A stretch of DNA of 64,000 nt, from the NCBI GenBank assembly GCA_963975885.1, contig CAXBIS010000002.1, positions 186,001-250,000 on the forward strand, read 5' to 3'. The position numbers and the translations under genes are program-made. This DNA is from Pseudazoarcus sp963975885. GTDB lineage: Bacteria; Pseudomonadota; Gammaproteobacteria; Burkholderiales; Rhodocyclaceae. Positions 1 to 8,397 of this stretch are shown here, in pieces (the stretch's first letter is position 1; every line of letters starts with the position of its first letter). The notes beneath the pieces are model-generated. The model did not search any database. It was not told the origin of the DNA and worked only from the letters and a program-made list of their open reading frames with translations.

Positions 1-56
1 TGCTTGAGGCGGACACAGTGTCCGTCCTTCAGGTCGATGGCGGGAATCAGCAGCAT
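1..56 (-). CDS. hisA: HisA N-terminus (partial at window edge)
   Basis: Phosphoribosylformimino-AICAR-ribotide isomerase, fourth step of histidine biosynthesis, cytosolic. Only the first 18 codons are present. The reverse strand reads MLLIPAIDLKDGHCVRLK, the typical HisA start with the first beta-strand Asp (AID) that acts as a catalytic base in the (beta/alpha)8 barrel. It lies 25 bases downstream of hisH on the same strand, the usual hisBHA order. The remainder is outside the window. Confidence 0.9.
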   Translation of the reverse strand, partial: MLLIPAIDLKDGHCVRLK

Positions 57-81
57 AGGGGAATCTTGTTGTGCGGGTGGA

Positions 82-741
82 TCAACGGGATGGAATCTCG
101 GGATTCCAGGAGACGAAATTGGCGAGCAGTTGCAGGCCTGAGCGGGCGCTCTTCTCGGGGTGAAACTGGACCGCGAAGATGTTAGCCCGCCCGACGGCAC
201 TGGTAAAGCGCACGCCGTAGTCCGTATGAGAGGTCGCGTCCGCCTCGTCGGTGGGCGCGACATGGAAACTGTGCACGAAATAGAAGCGTTCGCCGTTGTC
301 GATTCCGGACCACAGCGGATGCGACGGGTCGACCTGGTGCACCTCGTTCCAGCCCATGTGCGGCACTTTCAAGCGCATGCCTTCGGGCGCGCTCATGCGC
401 GCATCCGACGGGAAGCGCACGACGCGTCCGGGCAGGATGCCCAGCCCCGGCACATCGCCCTCCTCGCTGTGATCGAACAGCATTTGCTGCCCGATGCAGA
501 TCCCCAGGAATGGCTTCGTCGCGGCGGCCTCGATGACCGCCTCACGCGCGCCGCGTGCGTCCAGCTCGCGCATGCAATCGGGCATTGCCCCCTGGCCGGG
601 GAAGACCACGCGGTCGGCGCGCGCGACCTCGCGTGGATCGGATGTGACGAGCACCCGCGCCTGCGGCGCGACATGTTCGATGGCCTTGGCCACCGAACGC
701 AGGTTGCCCATGCCGTAATCGATGATGGCAATGTGCGTCAT
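82..741 (-). CDS. hisH: Imidazole glycerol phosphate synthase glutaminase subunit HisH
   Basis: Glutaminase subunit of the HisHF complex; it releases ammonia from glutamine and channels it to HisF. 219 aa, normal length. The class I amidotransferase triad is visible: the nucleophile Cys in GICIGQQ and the His/Glu pair in VQFHPEKS near the C-terminus. The start is the ATG giving MTHIAIIDYGMGN; an open frame 39 codons longer upstream has no family similarity. It lies 43 bases after hisB and 25 bases before hisA, so hisBHA is one transcription unit. Confidence 0.96.
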   Translation of the reverse strand: MTHIAIIDYGMGNLRSVAKAIEHVAPQARVLVTSDPREVARADRVVFPGQGAMPDCMRELDARGAREAVIEAAATKPFLGICIGQQMLFDHSEEGDVPGLGILPGRVVRFPSDARMSAPEGMRLKVPHMGWNEVHQVDPSHPLWSGIDNGERFYFVHSFHVAPTDEADATSHTDYGVRFTSAVGRANIFAVQFHPEKSARSGLQLLANFVSWNPEIPSR

Positions 742-784
742 CGCTGCTTCGCTCACTGTTCGATGCTGGGGCTGCGCAAACGGA

Positions 785-1372
785 TCAGAGCGCACCCTTG
801 GTCGAGGGCACGCTACCGGCCGTACGCTCGTCGCGCTCTGCGGCCATGCGCAACGCACGACCGAAGGCCTTGAAGATGGTCTCGCACTGGTGGTGGGCGT
901 TGTCGCCGCGCAGATTGTCGATGTGCAGCGTCACGGCGGCATGGTTGACAAAGCCCTGGAAGAATTCGCGCGCCAGGTCCACATCGAAGTTGCCCACATG
1001 CGATCGTGTGTACTCGACAAAATAGTGCAGCCCGGGACGGCCGGAAAAATCCACGACAACGCGCGACAGCGCCTCGTCGAGCGGCACATAGGCATGGCCG
1101 TAGCGACGAATGCCCTTCTTCTCGCCGAGCGCCTTCGCGAAAGCCTGGCCGAGCGTGATGCCGACATCCTCGACGGTGTGATGATCGTCGATATGCGTGT
1201 CGCCCTCGGCGCGCACATCGAGGTCGACCACGCCGTGACGGGCGATCTGGTCAAGCATGTGGTCGAGAAACGGGACGCCGGTCGCGAGACTGGACTTGCC
1301 GCTGCCGTCCAGATCGATCTTGACGGTGATGCGGGTCTCGAGCGTATCGCGGGTAACTTCTGCCTGCCGCAT
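785..1372 (-). CDS. hisB: Imidazoleglycerol-phosphate dehydratase HisB
   Basis: Mn-dependent dehydration of imidazole glycerol phosphate to imidazole acetol phosphate. 195 aa, the monofunctional form without the histidinol-phosphatase domain of enterobacterial HisB. The metal-binding motifs DHHTVED and DNAHHQCE are both intact. The ATG at 1372 gives MRQAEVTRDT; 56 further upstream codons are open but non-homologous. It is the first gene of the leftward hisBHA unit. Its promoter must lie in the 166-bp gap it shares with the divergent hisC. Confidence 0.96.
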   Translation of the reverse strand: MRQAEVTRDTLETRITVKIDLDGSGKSSLATGVPFLDHMLDQIARHGVVDLDVRAEGDTHIDDHHTVEDVGITLGQAFAKALGEKKGIRRYGHAYVPLDEALSRVVVDFSGRPGLHYFVEYTRSHVGNFDVDLAREFFQGFVNHAAVTLHIDNLRGDNAHHQCETIFKAFGRALRMAAERDERTAGSVPSTKGAL

Positions 1373-1425
1373 GGGATTCCGGTGCAAAGTGGGTCGGGTG
1401 TCACAGCGTGTGCCATAACCGCCCC

Positions 1426-1431
1426 ATGATA
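1426..1431 (-). promoter_or_regulatory. Candidate -10 box for hisBHA
   Basis: Reverse-strand TATCAT, 54 bases before the hisB ATG, in the hisB/hisC divergent gap. No convincing -35 hexamer is seen 16-18 bases upstream. A promoter is needed here because hisC upstream is inverted and cannot feed transcription into hisB. Confidence 0.35.
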
Positions 1432-1538
1432 CCATCGCCGCGCACTCCGGCACGACTAGCGACGCGTTCGCAGGGCATCCGCGCAACACCGCCCCGGCCG
1501 GGTCGAAAACCCCCTTACCCGACTTCCGGATCCGTCCC

Positions 1539-2612
1539 ATGAGCCGCTACTGGAGCGCCATCGTCCACGGCCTCGAGCCCTATGTGCCCGGCGAACAGCC
1601 GCGCGTCGAGCGCCTGAACAAGCTCAATACCAACGAAAGCCCGTATGGCCCGTCACCGGCTGCGCTGTCGGCCATCCGCGATGCCGCCGACGACGGTCTG
1701 CGCCTGTACCCGGACCCGCGCGGCCATGGACTGTGCGAAGCACTCGCCCGCCGCTTCGGCGTAAAACCGGAACAAGTCTTCGTGGGCAACGGCTCCGACG
1801 AAGTGCTGGCCCACATCTTCCAGGCCCTGCTCAAGCAGGAGCGCGCGCTGTGGATGCCCGACATCACCTACAGCTTCTATCCGGTGTATTGCGGGCTGTA
1901 CGGCATCGAATACGAGACCATCGCCCTCGACGAGGATTTCTGCATCCGCGCCGACGATTATCTGCCGTGCGAAGACGCGCGCGCAGGCGCCATCATTTTC
2001 GCCAACCCCAACGCGCCCACCGGCCGGCCACTGCCGCTGACCGAGGTCGAACGCATCGTCGCTGCCAACCCGCAGTGCGTGGTCGTGGTGGACGAGGCCT
2101 ACGTGGATTTCGGCGGCGAGAGCGCGGTCGCACTGATCGAGCGCTTCCCCAACCTGCTGGTGGTGCACACCTTCTCGAAGTCGCGAGCGCTCGCGGGCCT
2201 GCGGGTAGGCTACGCGATCGGCCACGCCGACCTGATCGAGGCACTCGAGCGGGTCAAGAACTGCTTCAATTCCTACCCGGTCGACCGCCTGGCACTGGCC
2301 GGCGCGATCGCCTCGGTCGAGGACGAAGCGTATTTCGTCGCGACCTGCGACAAGGTCGTCGCCAGTCGCGAACGACTGACGCAGGATCTGAAAGGCCTGG
2401 GTTTCGAGGTACTGCCGTCGGCGACCAATTTCGTCTTCGCCCGGCACCCCGACCACGACGCGGCGAAGCTGGCAAAGGCCCTGCGCGAACGTGCCATCCT
2501 GGTTCGTCACTTCACCAAGGCGCGCATCGATCAGTTCCTGCGCATCACCATCGGCACGGACGCACAGTGCGCAGATCTGGTCGCCGCACTGAAGGACATC
2601 CTGAGCACCTGA
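1539..2612 (+). CDS. hisC: Histidinol-phosphate aminotransferase HisC (inverted in the his cluster)
   Basis: PLP-dependent transamination of imidazole acetol phosphate to histidinol phosphate. 357 aa, full length, fold-type I aminotransferase. The PLP lysine lies in HTFSKSRALAG (about residue 217), and the Asn-Pro pair in FANPNAPTG and DEAYVDF are present. The N-terminus (YVPGEQPRVERLNKLNTNES) resembles, from memory, Pseudomonas HisC1 more than the HisC usual in betaproteobacterial his operons. It is in the expected slot between hisD and hisB but on the opposite strand, so it needs its own promoter in the hisB/hisC gap and converges on hisD. Confidence 0.95.
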   Translation: MSRYWSAIVHGLEPYVPGEQPRVERLNKLNTNESPYGPSPAALSAIRDAADDGLRLYPDPRGHGLCEALARRFGVKPEQVFVGNGSDEVLAHIFQALLKQERALWMPDITYSFYPVYCGLYGIEYETIALDEDFCIRADDYLPCEDARAGAIIFANPNAPTGRPLPLTEVERIVAANPQCVVVVDEAYVDFGGESAVALIERFPNLLVVHTFSKSRALAGLRVGYAIGHADLIEALERVKNCFNSYPVDRLALAGAIASVEDEAYFVATCDKVVASRERLTQDLKGLGFEVLPSATNFVFARHPDHDAAKLAKALRERAILVRHFTKARIDQFLRITIGTDAQCADLVAALKDILST

Positions 2613-2636
2613 AGCATCTTCATGCGACGCAAACGA

Positions 2637-2664
2637 ACGGGGCGCCTGATGAGGCGCCCCGTTT
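2637..2664. terminator. Bidirectional hairpin between convergent hisC and hisD
   Basis: Perfect 11-bp stem (ACGGGGCGCCT / AGGCGCCCCGT) with a GATG loop, in the 74-bp gap between the hisC and hisD stop codons. It is followed by a short T run on the plus strand. A shared terminator for two converging units. Confidence 0.7.
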
Positions 2665-2686
2665 GCATTCAATGGCATGCCGACGA

Positions 2687-3982
2687 CTACCTCAGTCGCA
2701 TCTCCGCCGAGCGCGCATGCGCCTGCAGGCCCTCACCATGAGCCAGGATGGACGCCACACGGCCGAGCTTCTGCGCACCTGCCTCGGAAATCTCGATGAT
2801 GCTGGTGCGTTTCTGGAAGTCATACACACCCAACGGCGACGAGAAGCGCGCGCTGCGCATGGTCGGCAGCACGTGATTGGGCCCGGCGCAGTAGTCACCC
2901 AGCGCCTCGACCGACCAGTGGCCGACGAAGATTGCACCGGCGTGGCGGATGTGATCGACCCACTGCCCGGCATTCTCCAACGACAATTCGAGGTGTTCGG
3001 GCGCGATCCGGTTGGCGATCGCACAGGCCTGCTCCAGCGAATCGACATGGATCAGCGCACCGCGGTTCTTCAGCGAGGTCGCGATCGTGTCGCGCCGCGG
3101 CATGGTCGGCAGCAGGCGCTCGATACTGGCAGCGACGGCCTCGATGAAGTCGGCATCGGTGCACAGCAGGATGGATTGCGCCAGTTCGTCGTGCTCGGCC
3201 TGTGCGAACAAGTCCATCGCCACCCAGTCCGGGTTGCCGCTGCCATCGGAGATGATCAGCACCTCGGACGGGCCGGCCACCATGTCGATGCCCACCGTGC
3301 CGAACACGCGGCGCTTGGCTTCGGCCACATAGGCGTTGCCGGGACCGACGATCTTGTCGACCTGCGCCACGGTCTGCGTGCCGTAGGCGAGCGCGGCCAC
3401 CGCCTGCGCGCCACCGATCGTGAACACGCGGTCCACGCCGGTGATGGCGGCGGCGGCCAGCACCAGCGGGTTCTTCTCGCCGCCGGGCGTGGGCACGACC
3501 ATGATGAGTTCCTTGACGCCGGCGACCTTGGCCGGAATCGCGTTCATCAGCACCGAGCTCGGGTAGGACGCGCGACCGCCGGGCACGTACAGGCCGACGC
3601 GGTCGAGCGGTGTGACCTTCTGCCCCAGACGCGTGCCGTCTTCCTCGGTGTAGCTCCAGGATTCGGCGGTCTGGCGCTCGTGGTAGCGGCGCACGCGGTC
3701 GGCAGCCTCACACAGGGCTTCGCGCTGCTCGACCGACAGGCTGTCGAGCGCTGCCTTCAGCTCCGAATGCGGCAACTCGAGTTGCGCCATGCCCGACACG
3801 TCAAGACGGTCGAAGCGGCGGGTGTACTCGATGACGGCAGGATCGCCCGTGGTACGTACCGCGGACAGGATTTCACTGACGGCGTCGTTGATGCGCGCAT
3901 CGGCCCCGCCTTCAAAGGCGAGCAGCGCATCGAGATCGGTGAGAAAGCCCGGCTCGCGGGCATCCATGCGTCGAATGGTCAT
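2687..3982 (-). CDS. hisD: Histidinol dehydrogenase HisD
   Basis: Zinc-dependent, two-step NAD oxidation of histidinol to histidine. 431 aa, standard length. The zinc and substrate ligands are visible in LFAQAEHDE (Gln and His) and near the C-terminus; the conserved stretch GPNHVLPT is intact. Its ATG overlaps the hisG stop by four bases (ATGA), so translation is probably coupled. Downstream is a terminator rather than hisC, because hisC is inverted. Confidence 0.97.
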   Translation of the reverse strand: MTIRRMDAREPGFLTDLDALLAFEGGADARINDAVSEILSAVRTTGDPAVIEYTRRFDRLDVSGMAQLELPHSELKAALDSLSVEQREALCEAADRVRRYHERQTAESWSYTEEDGTRLGQKVTPLDRVGLYVPGGRASYPSSVLMNAIPAKVAGVKELIMVVPTPGGEKNPLVLAAAAITGVDRVFTIGGAQAVAALAYGTQTVAQVDKIVGPGNAYVAEAKRRVFGTVGIDMVAGPSEVLIISDGSGNPDWVAMDLFAQAEHDELAQSILLCTDADFIEAVAASIERLLPTMPRRDTIATSLKNRGALIHVDSLEQACAIANRIAPEHLELSLENAGQWVDHIRHAGAIFVGHWSVEALGDYCAGPNHVLPTMRSARFSSPLGVYDFQKRTSIIEISEAGAQKLGRVASILAHGEGLQAHARSAEMRLR

Positions 3983-4635
3983 ACGGCTTCCCTCTTGCCG
4001 ATGGCGCCGGAAAAGGCGTCGAGCATCGGCTGAATCTGCCCGTGCTTGAGTTTCAGCGAGGCCTGATTCACCACAAGGCGCGAACTGATTTCGCGGATGT
4101 GTTCGACCTCCACCAGCCCGTTGGCACGCAGCGTACCGCCGGTGGAGACCAGGTCCACGATCGCGTCCGCCAGGCCGACCAACGGCGCCAGCTCCATCGA
4201 GCCGTAGAGCTTGATGAGGTCCACGTGCACCCCCTTCTCGGCGAAGTGCGCCTTGGCGCTCTCGATGTACTTGGTCGCGACGCGGATTCGACCGCCCGGA
4301 CGCGACGCGGTTTCGTAGTCGAAGCCTTCACGCGTGGCCACGCTCAGCCGGCAGCGCGCGATTTCCAGGTCCAGCGGCTGGTAAAGCCCTTCCCCGCCAT
4401 GTTCGAGCAACACGTCCTTGCCGGCGATGCCCAGATCGGCCGCGCCGTACTGGACGTAGGTCGGCGTATCGGACGCGCGCACGATCACCAGCCGCACGTC
4501 CGGCTGGTTGGTCCCGATGATCAGTTTGCGCGAGGACTCGGGATTCTCCACCGGAACGATGCCGGCGGCTTCGAGCAGCGGCAGGGTTTCGTCGAAGATG
4601 CGTCCCTTGGACAGGGCGATGGTGATACCGGACAC
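3979..4635 (-). CDS. hisG: ATP phosphoribosyltransferase HisG, short form
   Basis: First committed step of histidine synthesis: ATP + PRPP to phosphoribosyl-ATP. 218 aa, the short form lacking the C-terminal ACT-like regulatory domain; this family works in a complex with HisZ, which is not in the window. The start is taken as GTG at 4635 (VSGITIALSKGRIF) with an AAGGAAG ribosome binding site about 6 bases upstream. The frame is open further up but unrelated. The phosphate-binding loop STGGTLRANGL is visible. hisG overlaps hisD by 4 bases. Confidence 0.95.
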   Translation of the reverse strand: MSGITIALSKGRIFDETLPLLEAAGIVPVENPESSRKLIIGTNQPDVRLVIVRASDTPTYVQYGAADLGIAGKDVLLEHGGEGLYQPLDLEIARCRLSVATREGFDYETASRPGGRIRVATKYIESAKAHFAEKGVHVDLIKLYGSMELAPLVGLADAIVDLVSTGGTLRANGLVEVEHIREISSRLVVNQASLKLKHGQIQPMLDAFSGAIGKREAV

Positions 4636-4668
4636 GAAGCGCTTCCTTTGCAGGGTGCAAAGGGCTAC

Positions 4669-4674
4669 ATTGTA
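4669..4674 (-). promoter_or_regulatory. Candidate -10 box for hisGD
   Basis: Reverse-strand TACAAT, 34 bases upstream of the hisG GTG, close to the sigma70 consensus. The -35 region is poor. hisGD would be transcribed from here because the usual upstream gene, murA, is separated by the oppositely oriented rnk. Confidence 0.4.
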
Positions 4675-4704
4675 ACCCGGCAGGGGAAGTGATAGCCTGC
4701 TTGA

Positions 4705-4749
4705 AAATGGCTGACCCGCGCTGGGCGCGGATCGGCCATTTGTCTTTTT
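4705..4749 (+). terminator. Terminator-like hairpin in the rnk leader
   Basis: AAATGGC (4705-4711) pairs with GCCATTT (4735-4741) and CCGCGC (4716-4721) with GCGCGG (4725-4730), leaving a small internal mismatch, and a TGTCTTTTT tract follows. This is a good intrinsic terminator on the plus strand that ends 27 bases before the rnk start codon, where no upstream plus-strand gene needs one. Confidence 0.6.
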
Positions 4750-4776
4750 GAAGCTGATCTCGTTACGGAATCCGCC

Positions 4777-5175
4777 ATGAAACCCGAAATCATCGTCTCC
4801 AGCACCGACCTCGACCGCCTGGAGGGCTTGCTCGCCACGCCTGCCGCGCGCAATCGCCGCGACCTCGACGGCCTGCGCGACGAGCTTGATCGCGCCGAGA
4901 TCGTCGAGCCGGAGGCACTGCCCGGCGACGTCGTGACGATGATGAGCCGACTCCGCATCCGCGAACTGCCCAGTGGACGCGAGCGCGAGCTGGTGCTCGC
5001 CTGGCCAGGCGACCGCAGCCATCCGGACGACGGCATCTCGGTGTTTACGCCGGCCGGCAGCGCCCTGCTCGGCCTGTCGACCGGACAGATCATCGACTGG
5101 CCGACCGTCGAAGGCCGCAGCACGCGCCTCGAAGTGCTCGAGGTCCTCTCGCAGCCCAGCGAACAGCCCGCCTGA
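4777..5175 (+). CDS. rnk: Rnk family nucleoside diphosphate kinase regulator (GreA/GreB C-terminal fold)
   Basis: 132 aa. The C-terminal part (about residues 50-125) matches the GreA/GreB-type FKBP-like domain: VVTMMSRLRIRE, a charged ELVLAWP strand and the STGQIIDWP motif. The short N-terminal coiled coil lacks the acidic tip of Gre factors. Rnk proteins bind RNA polymerase and influence nucleoside diphosphate kinase levels in Pseudomonas and E. coli. It lies between hisG (divergent) and murA (convergent, adjacent stop codons with no spacer), interrupting the commonly contiguous murA-hisG pair. Confidence 0.85.
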   Translation: MKPEIIVSSTDLDRLEGLLATPAARNRRDLDGLRDELDRAEIVEPEALPGDVVTMMSRLRIRELPSGRERELVLAWPGDRSHPDDGISVFTPAGSALLGLSTGQIIDWPTVEGRSTRLEVLEVLSQPSEQPA

Positions 5176-6426
5176 TCAGCTCTGACGGCGCACCTTCGCG
5201 CCCAGCGCTCCGAGCTTGTCCTCGAGGCGCTCATAGCCCCGATCGAGATGGTAAATGCGCTCGATGATGGTCTCGTCCTCGGCAACCAGGCCGGCGATGA
5301 CCAAACTGGCCGAAGCGCGCAGATCGGTGGCCATCACGGTCGCGCCTTCGAGCCTGGCAACACCGCGCACGACGGCGGTATTTCCGTCGATCGCAATGTC
5401 CGCGCCCAGTCGTTGCAGTTCGACCGCATGCATGAAGCGGTTCTCGAAGATGGTCTCGCGGATCACGGCCGAGCCTTCGGCGACCGTGTTGATCGCCATG
5501 AACTGGGCCTGCATGTCGGTCGGAAAAGCCGGATACGGAGCCGTGCGCACATCCACGGCCTTCAGGCGGCGCGGTGCGCGCAGGCGGATCGCGTCGGACT
5601 CTGGCGTGATCTCGCATCCGGCCTCGACGAGCTTGTCGACGACCGAATCCAGATAGGCCGCCGAGGTGTGTGTGAGCCGTGCATCACCCCCGGTGGCCGC
5701 AATCGCACACAGATAGGTGCCGGTCTCGATACGGTCGGGCATGATGCGGTGCGTGGCACCGTGCAGACGCTCGACGCCGCGCACGCGGATCACGTCGGTG
5801 CCCGCCCCCTCGATACGCGCGCCCATGGCACTCAGACAATGCGCCAGATCCACGATCTCGGGCTCGCGCGCGGCGTTCTCGATGACTGACTCACCGTCGG
5901 CCAGCGTGGCGGCCATCATCAAGTTGGCCGTGCCGGTGACCGTGACCATGTCGGTGACCAGGCGCGCACCGCGCAACCTGGTGGCAACCGCATGCACATA
6001 GCCATGCTCGACACTGACCTGCGCCCCCATCGCCTGCAGACCGCGAATATGCTGATCCACTGGCCGTGCACCGATTGCGCATCCGCCCGGCAGCGACACG
6101 CGCGCCTCGCCGCAACGGGCGAGCAGCGGCCCGAGCACGAGAATCGACGCACGCATGGTCTTGACCATTTCGTAGGGCGCAACCGGTTCGGTGATGTGCG
6201 CCGCATCCAGCGTCACGGTATCCCCGTCGCGCTCGCACTTGACGCCCATGCGCGCGAGCAGCCGCAGCAGGGTGTCGATGTCGTTCAGGCGCGGCACGTT
6301 GGTGAAACACACGGGCTCGCGCGTGAGCAGGGCCGCACACAGCAACGGCAGTGCAGCGTTCTTCGCGCCGGACATCGCGACTTCCCCGCACAGGCGTGAC
6401 GCGCCCTCGATCAGCAGCTTGTCCAT
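5176..6426 (-). CDS. murA: UDP-N-acetylglucosamine 1-carboxyvinyltransferase MurA
   Basis: Transfers enolpyruvate from PEP to UDP-GlcNAc, the first committed step of peptidoglycan synthesis. 416 aa. The catalytic Cys is in PGGCAIGARPVD, so the fosfomycin-sensitive type is expected. The N-terminal GAKNAALPLL motif is intact. It is preceded on the same strand by ibaG (6-base gap), as in many proteobacteria, at the end of the mla block. Confidence 0.97.
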   Translation of the reverse strand: MDKLLIEGASRLCGEVAMSGAKNAALPLLCAALLTREPVCFTNVPRLNDIDTLLRLLARMGVKCERDGDTVTLDAAHITEPVAPYEMVKTMRASILVLGPLLARCGEARVSLPGGCAIGARPVDQHIRGLQAMGAQVSVEHGYVHAVATRLRGARLVTDMVTVTGTANLMMAATLADGESVIENAAREPEIVDLAHCLSAMGARIEGAGTDVIRVRGVERLHGATHRIMPDRIETGTYLCAIAATGGDARLTHTSAAYLDSVVDKLVEAGCEITPESDAIRLRAPRRLKAVDVRTAPYPAFPTDMQAQFMAINTVAEGSAVIRETIFENRFMHAVELQRLGADIAIDGNTAVVRGVARLEGATVMATDLRASASLVIAGLVAEDETIIERIYHLDRGYERLEDKLGALGAKVRRQS

Positions 6427-6432
6427 CCGCGC

Positions 6433-6693
6433 TCAATACCCCAACGAAGAGCGCACCGCAGCCCAGCGCGCCGGCGTATAGGTCTTCAGACCCAGGGCGT
6501 GGATCTCACCGCTGTCCAGGCGGTCACCCAGCGTCGCCTTGACCATGCGGTGCTGGTCCGGCAACGACACTCCTTCGAAGGTGGGGCTGACCACGACCGC
6601 ACTGAAATGCACGCCGTCGTCACCCTTGACCTCGATGAATTCGCAATCGAGCCCGTTCGCGATCAAACGCTCGACTTCCGATGCTTGAAACAT
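6433..6693 (-). CDS. ibaG: BolA family protein IbaG
   Basis: 86 aa, a single BolA domain (class II KH-like). The conserved FKGVSLVxQHR-type segment appears as FEGVSLPDQHRMV, and the HALGLKTYTP strand is present. IbaG-type BolA proteins partner monothiol glutaredoxins in [2Fe-2S] handling and acid response. The position directly upstream of murA is the conserved ibaG-murA pair. Six bases separate it from murA. Confidence 0.9.
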   Translation of the reverse strand: MFQASEVERLIANGLDCEFIEVKGDDGVHFSAVVVSPTFEGVSLPDQHRMVKATLGDRLDSGEIHALGLKTYTPARWAAVRSSLGY

Positions 6694-6716
6694 GTTCTGC
6701 TATTCCTCTGTTGCGC

Positions 6717-7508
6717 TCAGTTGCGTAGTTTGTAGCCCCGCGCGAGCAGCGCGAGCGTGATCGCCGCCAGACCCGCCAGACTCACACCCACCACAGCGAG
6801 ACTGAGCCACGGCGACACGTCGGACTGGCCGAAGAAGCCGTAGCGGAATCCGTCGATCATGAAGAAGAACGGATTGGCGTGCGAGACGCTCTGCCACAGC
6901 GGGGGCAGCGAATGGATTGAATAGAATACGCCGGAAAGCATCGTCAGCGGCATGATCAGGAAGTTCTGGAAAGCCGCGAGTTGATCGAACTTTTCCGCGA
7001 CGATGCCCGCGATGACCCCCATCGAACCGAGGATCGCGCCACCGGCGAGCGCGAACATCAACACCCACAGCGGATAGGCCAGCGGCACATCAACCAGCGG
7101 CATCGAGGCCAGCAGCACGCCGGTGCCGACGAACAGGCCGCGCAGCATCGCCGCGCCGACATAGGCGCAGTAGAACTCCAGATACGAAATGGGCGGCAAC
7201 AGCACGAACACGATGTTGCCGGTGATCTTGCTCTGGATCAGCGATGACGAGGTGTTCGCGAAGGCGTTCTGCAGCAGCGACATCATGATCAGGCCGGGCA
7301 CCAGAAAGGTGGTGTAGCCAATGTCGCCGTACACGGTGACATGCCGGTCGAGCACGTGCGAGAAGATCAGCAGGAACAGAATCGCGGTGATCACGGGCGC
7401 CATCACCGTCTGGAAGCCGACCTTCCAGAAGCGCAGCACCTCCTTGTAGAGCAGCGTGCGAAAACCCGTCCAGCGCGAGGTTTGAGGGCGTGGCGAAAAC
7501 TCAGGCAC
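6717..7508 (-). CDS. ABC-2 type exporter permease (YadH-like)
   Basis: 263 aa inner-membrane permease with about six hydrophobic segments and the ABC-2 signature near residues 205-240 (LPPLWQSVSHANPFFFMIDGFRYG). The start is GTG at 7508, overlapping the preceding ATPase gene by 8 bases; no good ATG lies near it. It pairs with the ATPase encoded just upstream. The substrate is unknown; homologues sit between mla and ibaG-murA in many betaproteobacteria, which suggests an envelope lipid or polysaccharide role. Confidence 0.88.
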   Translation of the reverse strand: MPEFSPRPQTSRWTGFRTLLYKEVLRFWKVGFQTVMAPVITAILFLLIFSHVLDRHVTVYGDIGYTTFLVPGLIMMSLLQNAFANTSSSLIQSKITGNIVFVLLPPISYLEFYCAYVGAAMLRGLFVGTGVLLASMPLVDVPLAYPLWVLMFALAGGAILGSMGVIAGIVAEKFDQLAAFQNFLIMPLTMLSGVFYSIHSLPPLWQSVSHANPFFFMIDGFRYGFFGQSDVSPWLSLAVVGVSLAGLAAITLALLARGYKLRN

Positions 7509-8397
7509 GACTCATGACCTCCACGAACACCTCTTCCAGATCGGGCTCGCCGATGCGCAGTTCCTCGACCGCGGCGCCGGCCTCGCGCAAGCGCGTGAGC
7601 AGTGGCTCGACGTCGGCGTAGGTATCGAAGCCGAAGCGCACCCAGCCATCCTCGGCCGAAGTTCCGCCCAACGACACGCCGATGCCGGGATTGCGCATGC
7701 GCACCGCCAGGCTGTGGGTAGCAAAACGCTGCAACAATGCACGCGTGTGATCGAGCGCGACCACGCGGCCGCCCTTGAGCATCGCGATGCGCCCGCACAA
7801 GGCCTCGGCCTCTTCCAGATAATGGGTGGTCAGCACAATGGTGTGCCCGTCTCGGTTGAGCTTGCGGATGAAGTGCCACAAGCCCTGACGCAGCTCGACG
7901 TCGACGCCGGCGGTCGGCTCGTCAAGCACGATCACCGGCGGACGATGCACCAGCGCCTGCGCCACGAGCGCGCGGCGCTTCATGCCGCCCGAGAGCGTGC
8001 GCATGTTCGATTCCGCCTTGGGCAACAGGTCGAGATTGTCGAGTACTTCGTCGATCCAGTCGTCGTTGTTGGCGATGCCAAAATAGCCCGACTGAATGCG
8101 CAACAGCTCGCGCACCGTGAAAAACGGATCGAAGACCAGTTCCTGCGGCACCACACCGAGCTGCATGCGCGCATTGCGGTAATCGGCGACGACATCGTGC
8201 CCCATCACCGCGAGCCGCCCCGACGTAGGGCGCGCGAGGCCGGCGAGCGCCGAGATCAGCGTGGTCTTGCCCGCGCCGTTCGGTCCGAGCAGGCCGAAGA
8301 ATTCTCCCTGCTCGACCTCCAGGCTGACGCCGGACAGAGCTTCCAGATCACCGTAGCGCTTGGTGACCGATTCGATGCTGAGTGCGGGAACAGACAT
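7501..8397 (-). CDS. ABC transporter ATP-binding protein (YadG-like)
   Basis: 298 aa. Walker A GPNGAGKTT (about 39-47), signature LSGGMKRR, Walker B VIVLDEPTAGVD and the H-loop LTTHYLEEAE are all intact. The last 70 residues form the regulatory extension typical of ABC-2 exporters. The stop and start codons overlap on both sides (TGATG with mlaB; 8 bases with the permease), so the trio is translationally coupled. Confidence 0.93.
   Translation of the reverse strand: MSVPALSIESVTKRYGDLEALSGVSLEVEQGEFFGLLGPNGAGKTTLISALAGLARPTSGRLAVMGHDVVADYRNARMQLGVVPQELVFDPFFTVRELLRIQSGYFGIANNDDWIDEVLDNLDLLPKAESNMRTLSGGMKRRALVAQALVHRPPVIVLDEPTAGVDVELRQGLWHFIRKLNRDGHTIVLTTHYLEEAEALCGRIAMLKGGRVVALDHTRALLQRFATHSLAVRMRNPGIGVSLGGTSAEDGWVRFGFDTYADVEPLLTRLREAGAAVEELRIGEPDLEEVFVEVMSRA

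Noticed and set aside
1733..4033. Plus-strand open frame of 766 codons across hisC and hisD
   Set aside because: Arg/Gly/His-rich sequence antisense to hisD and out of frame with hisC; a by-product of high GC content.
3979..4635. HisG as a truncated gene
   Set aside because: At 218 aa it matches the natural short form that works with HisZ, so it is not a fragment.
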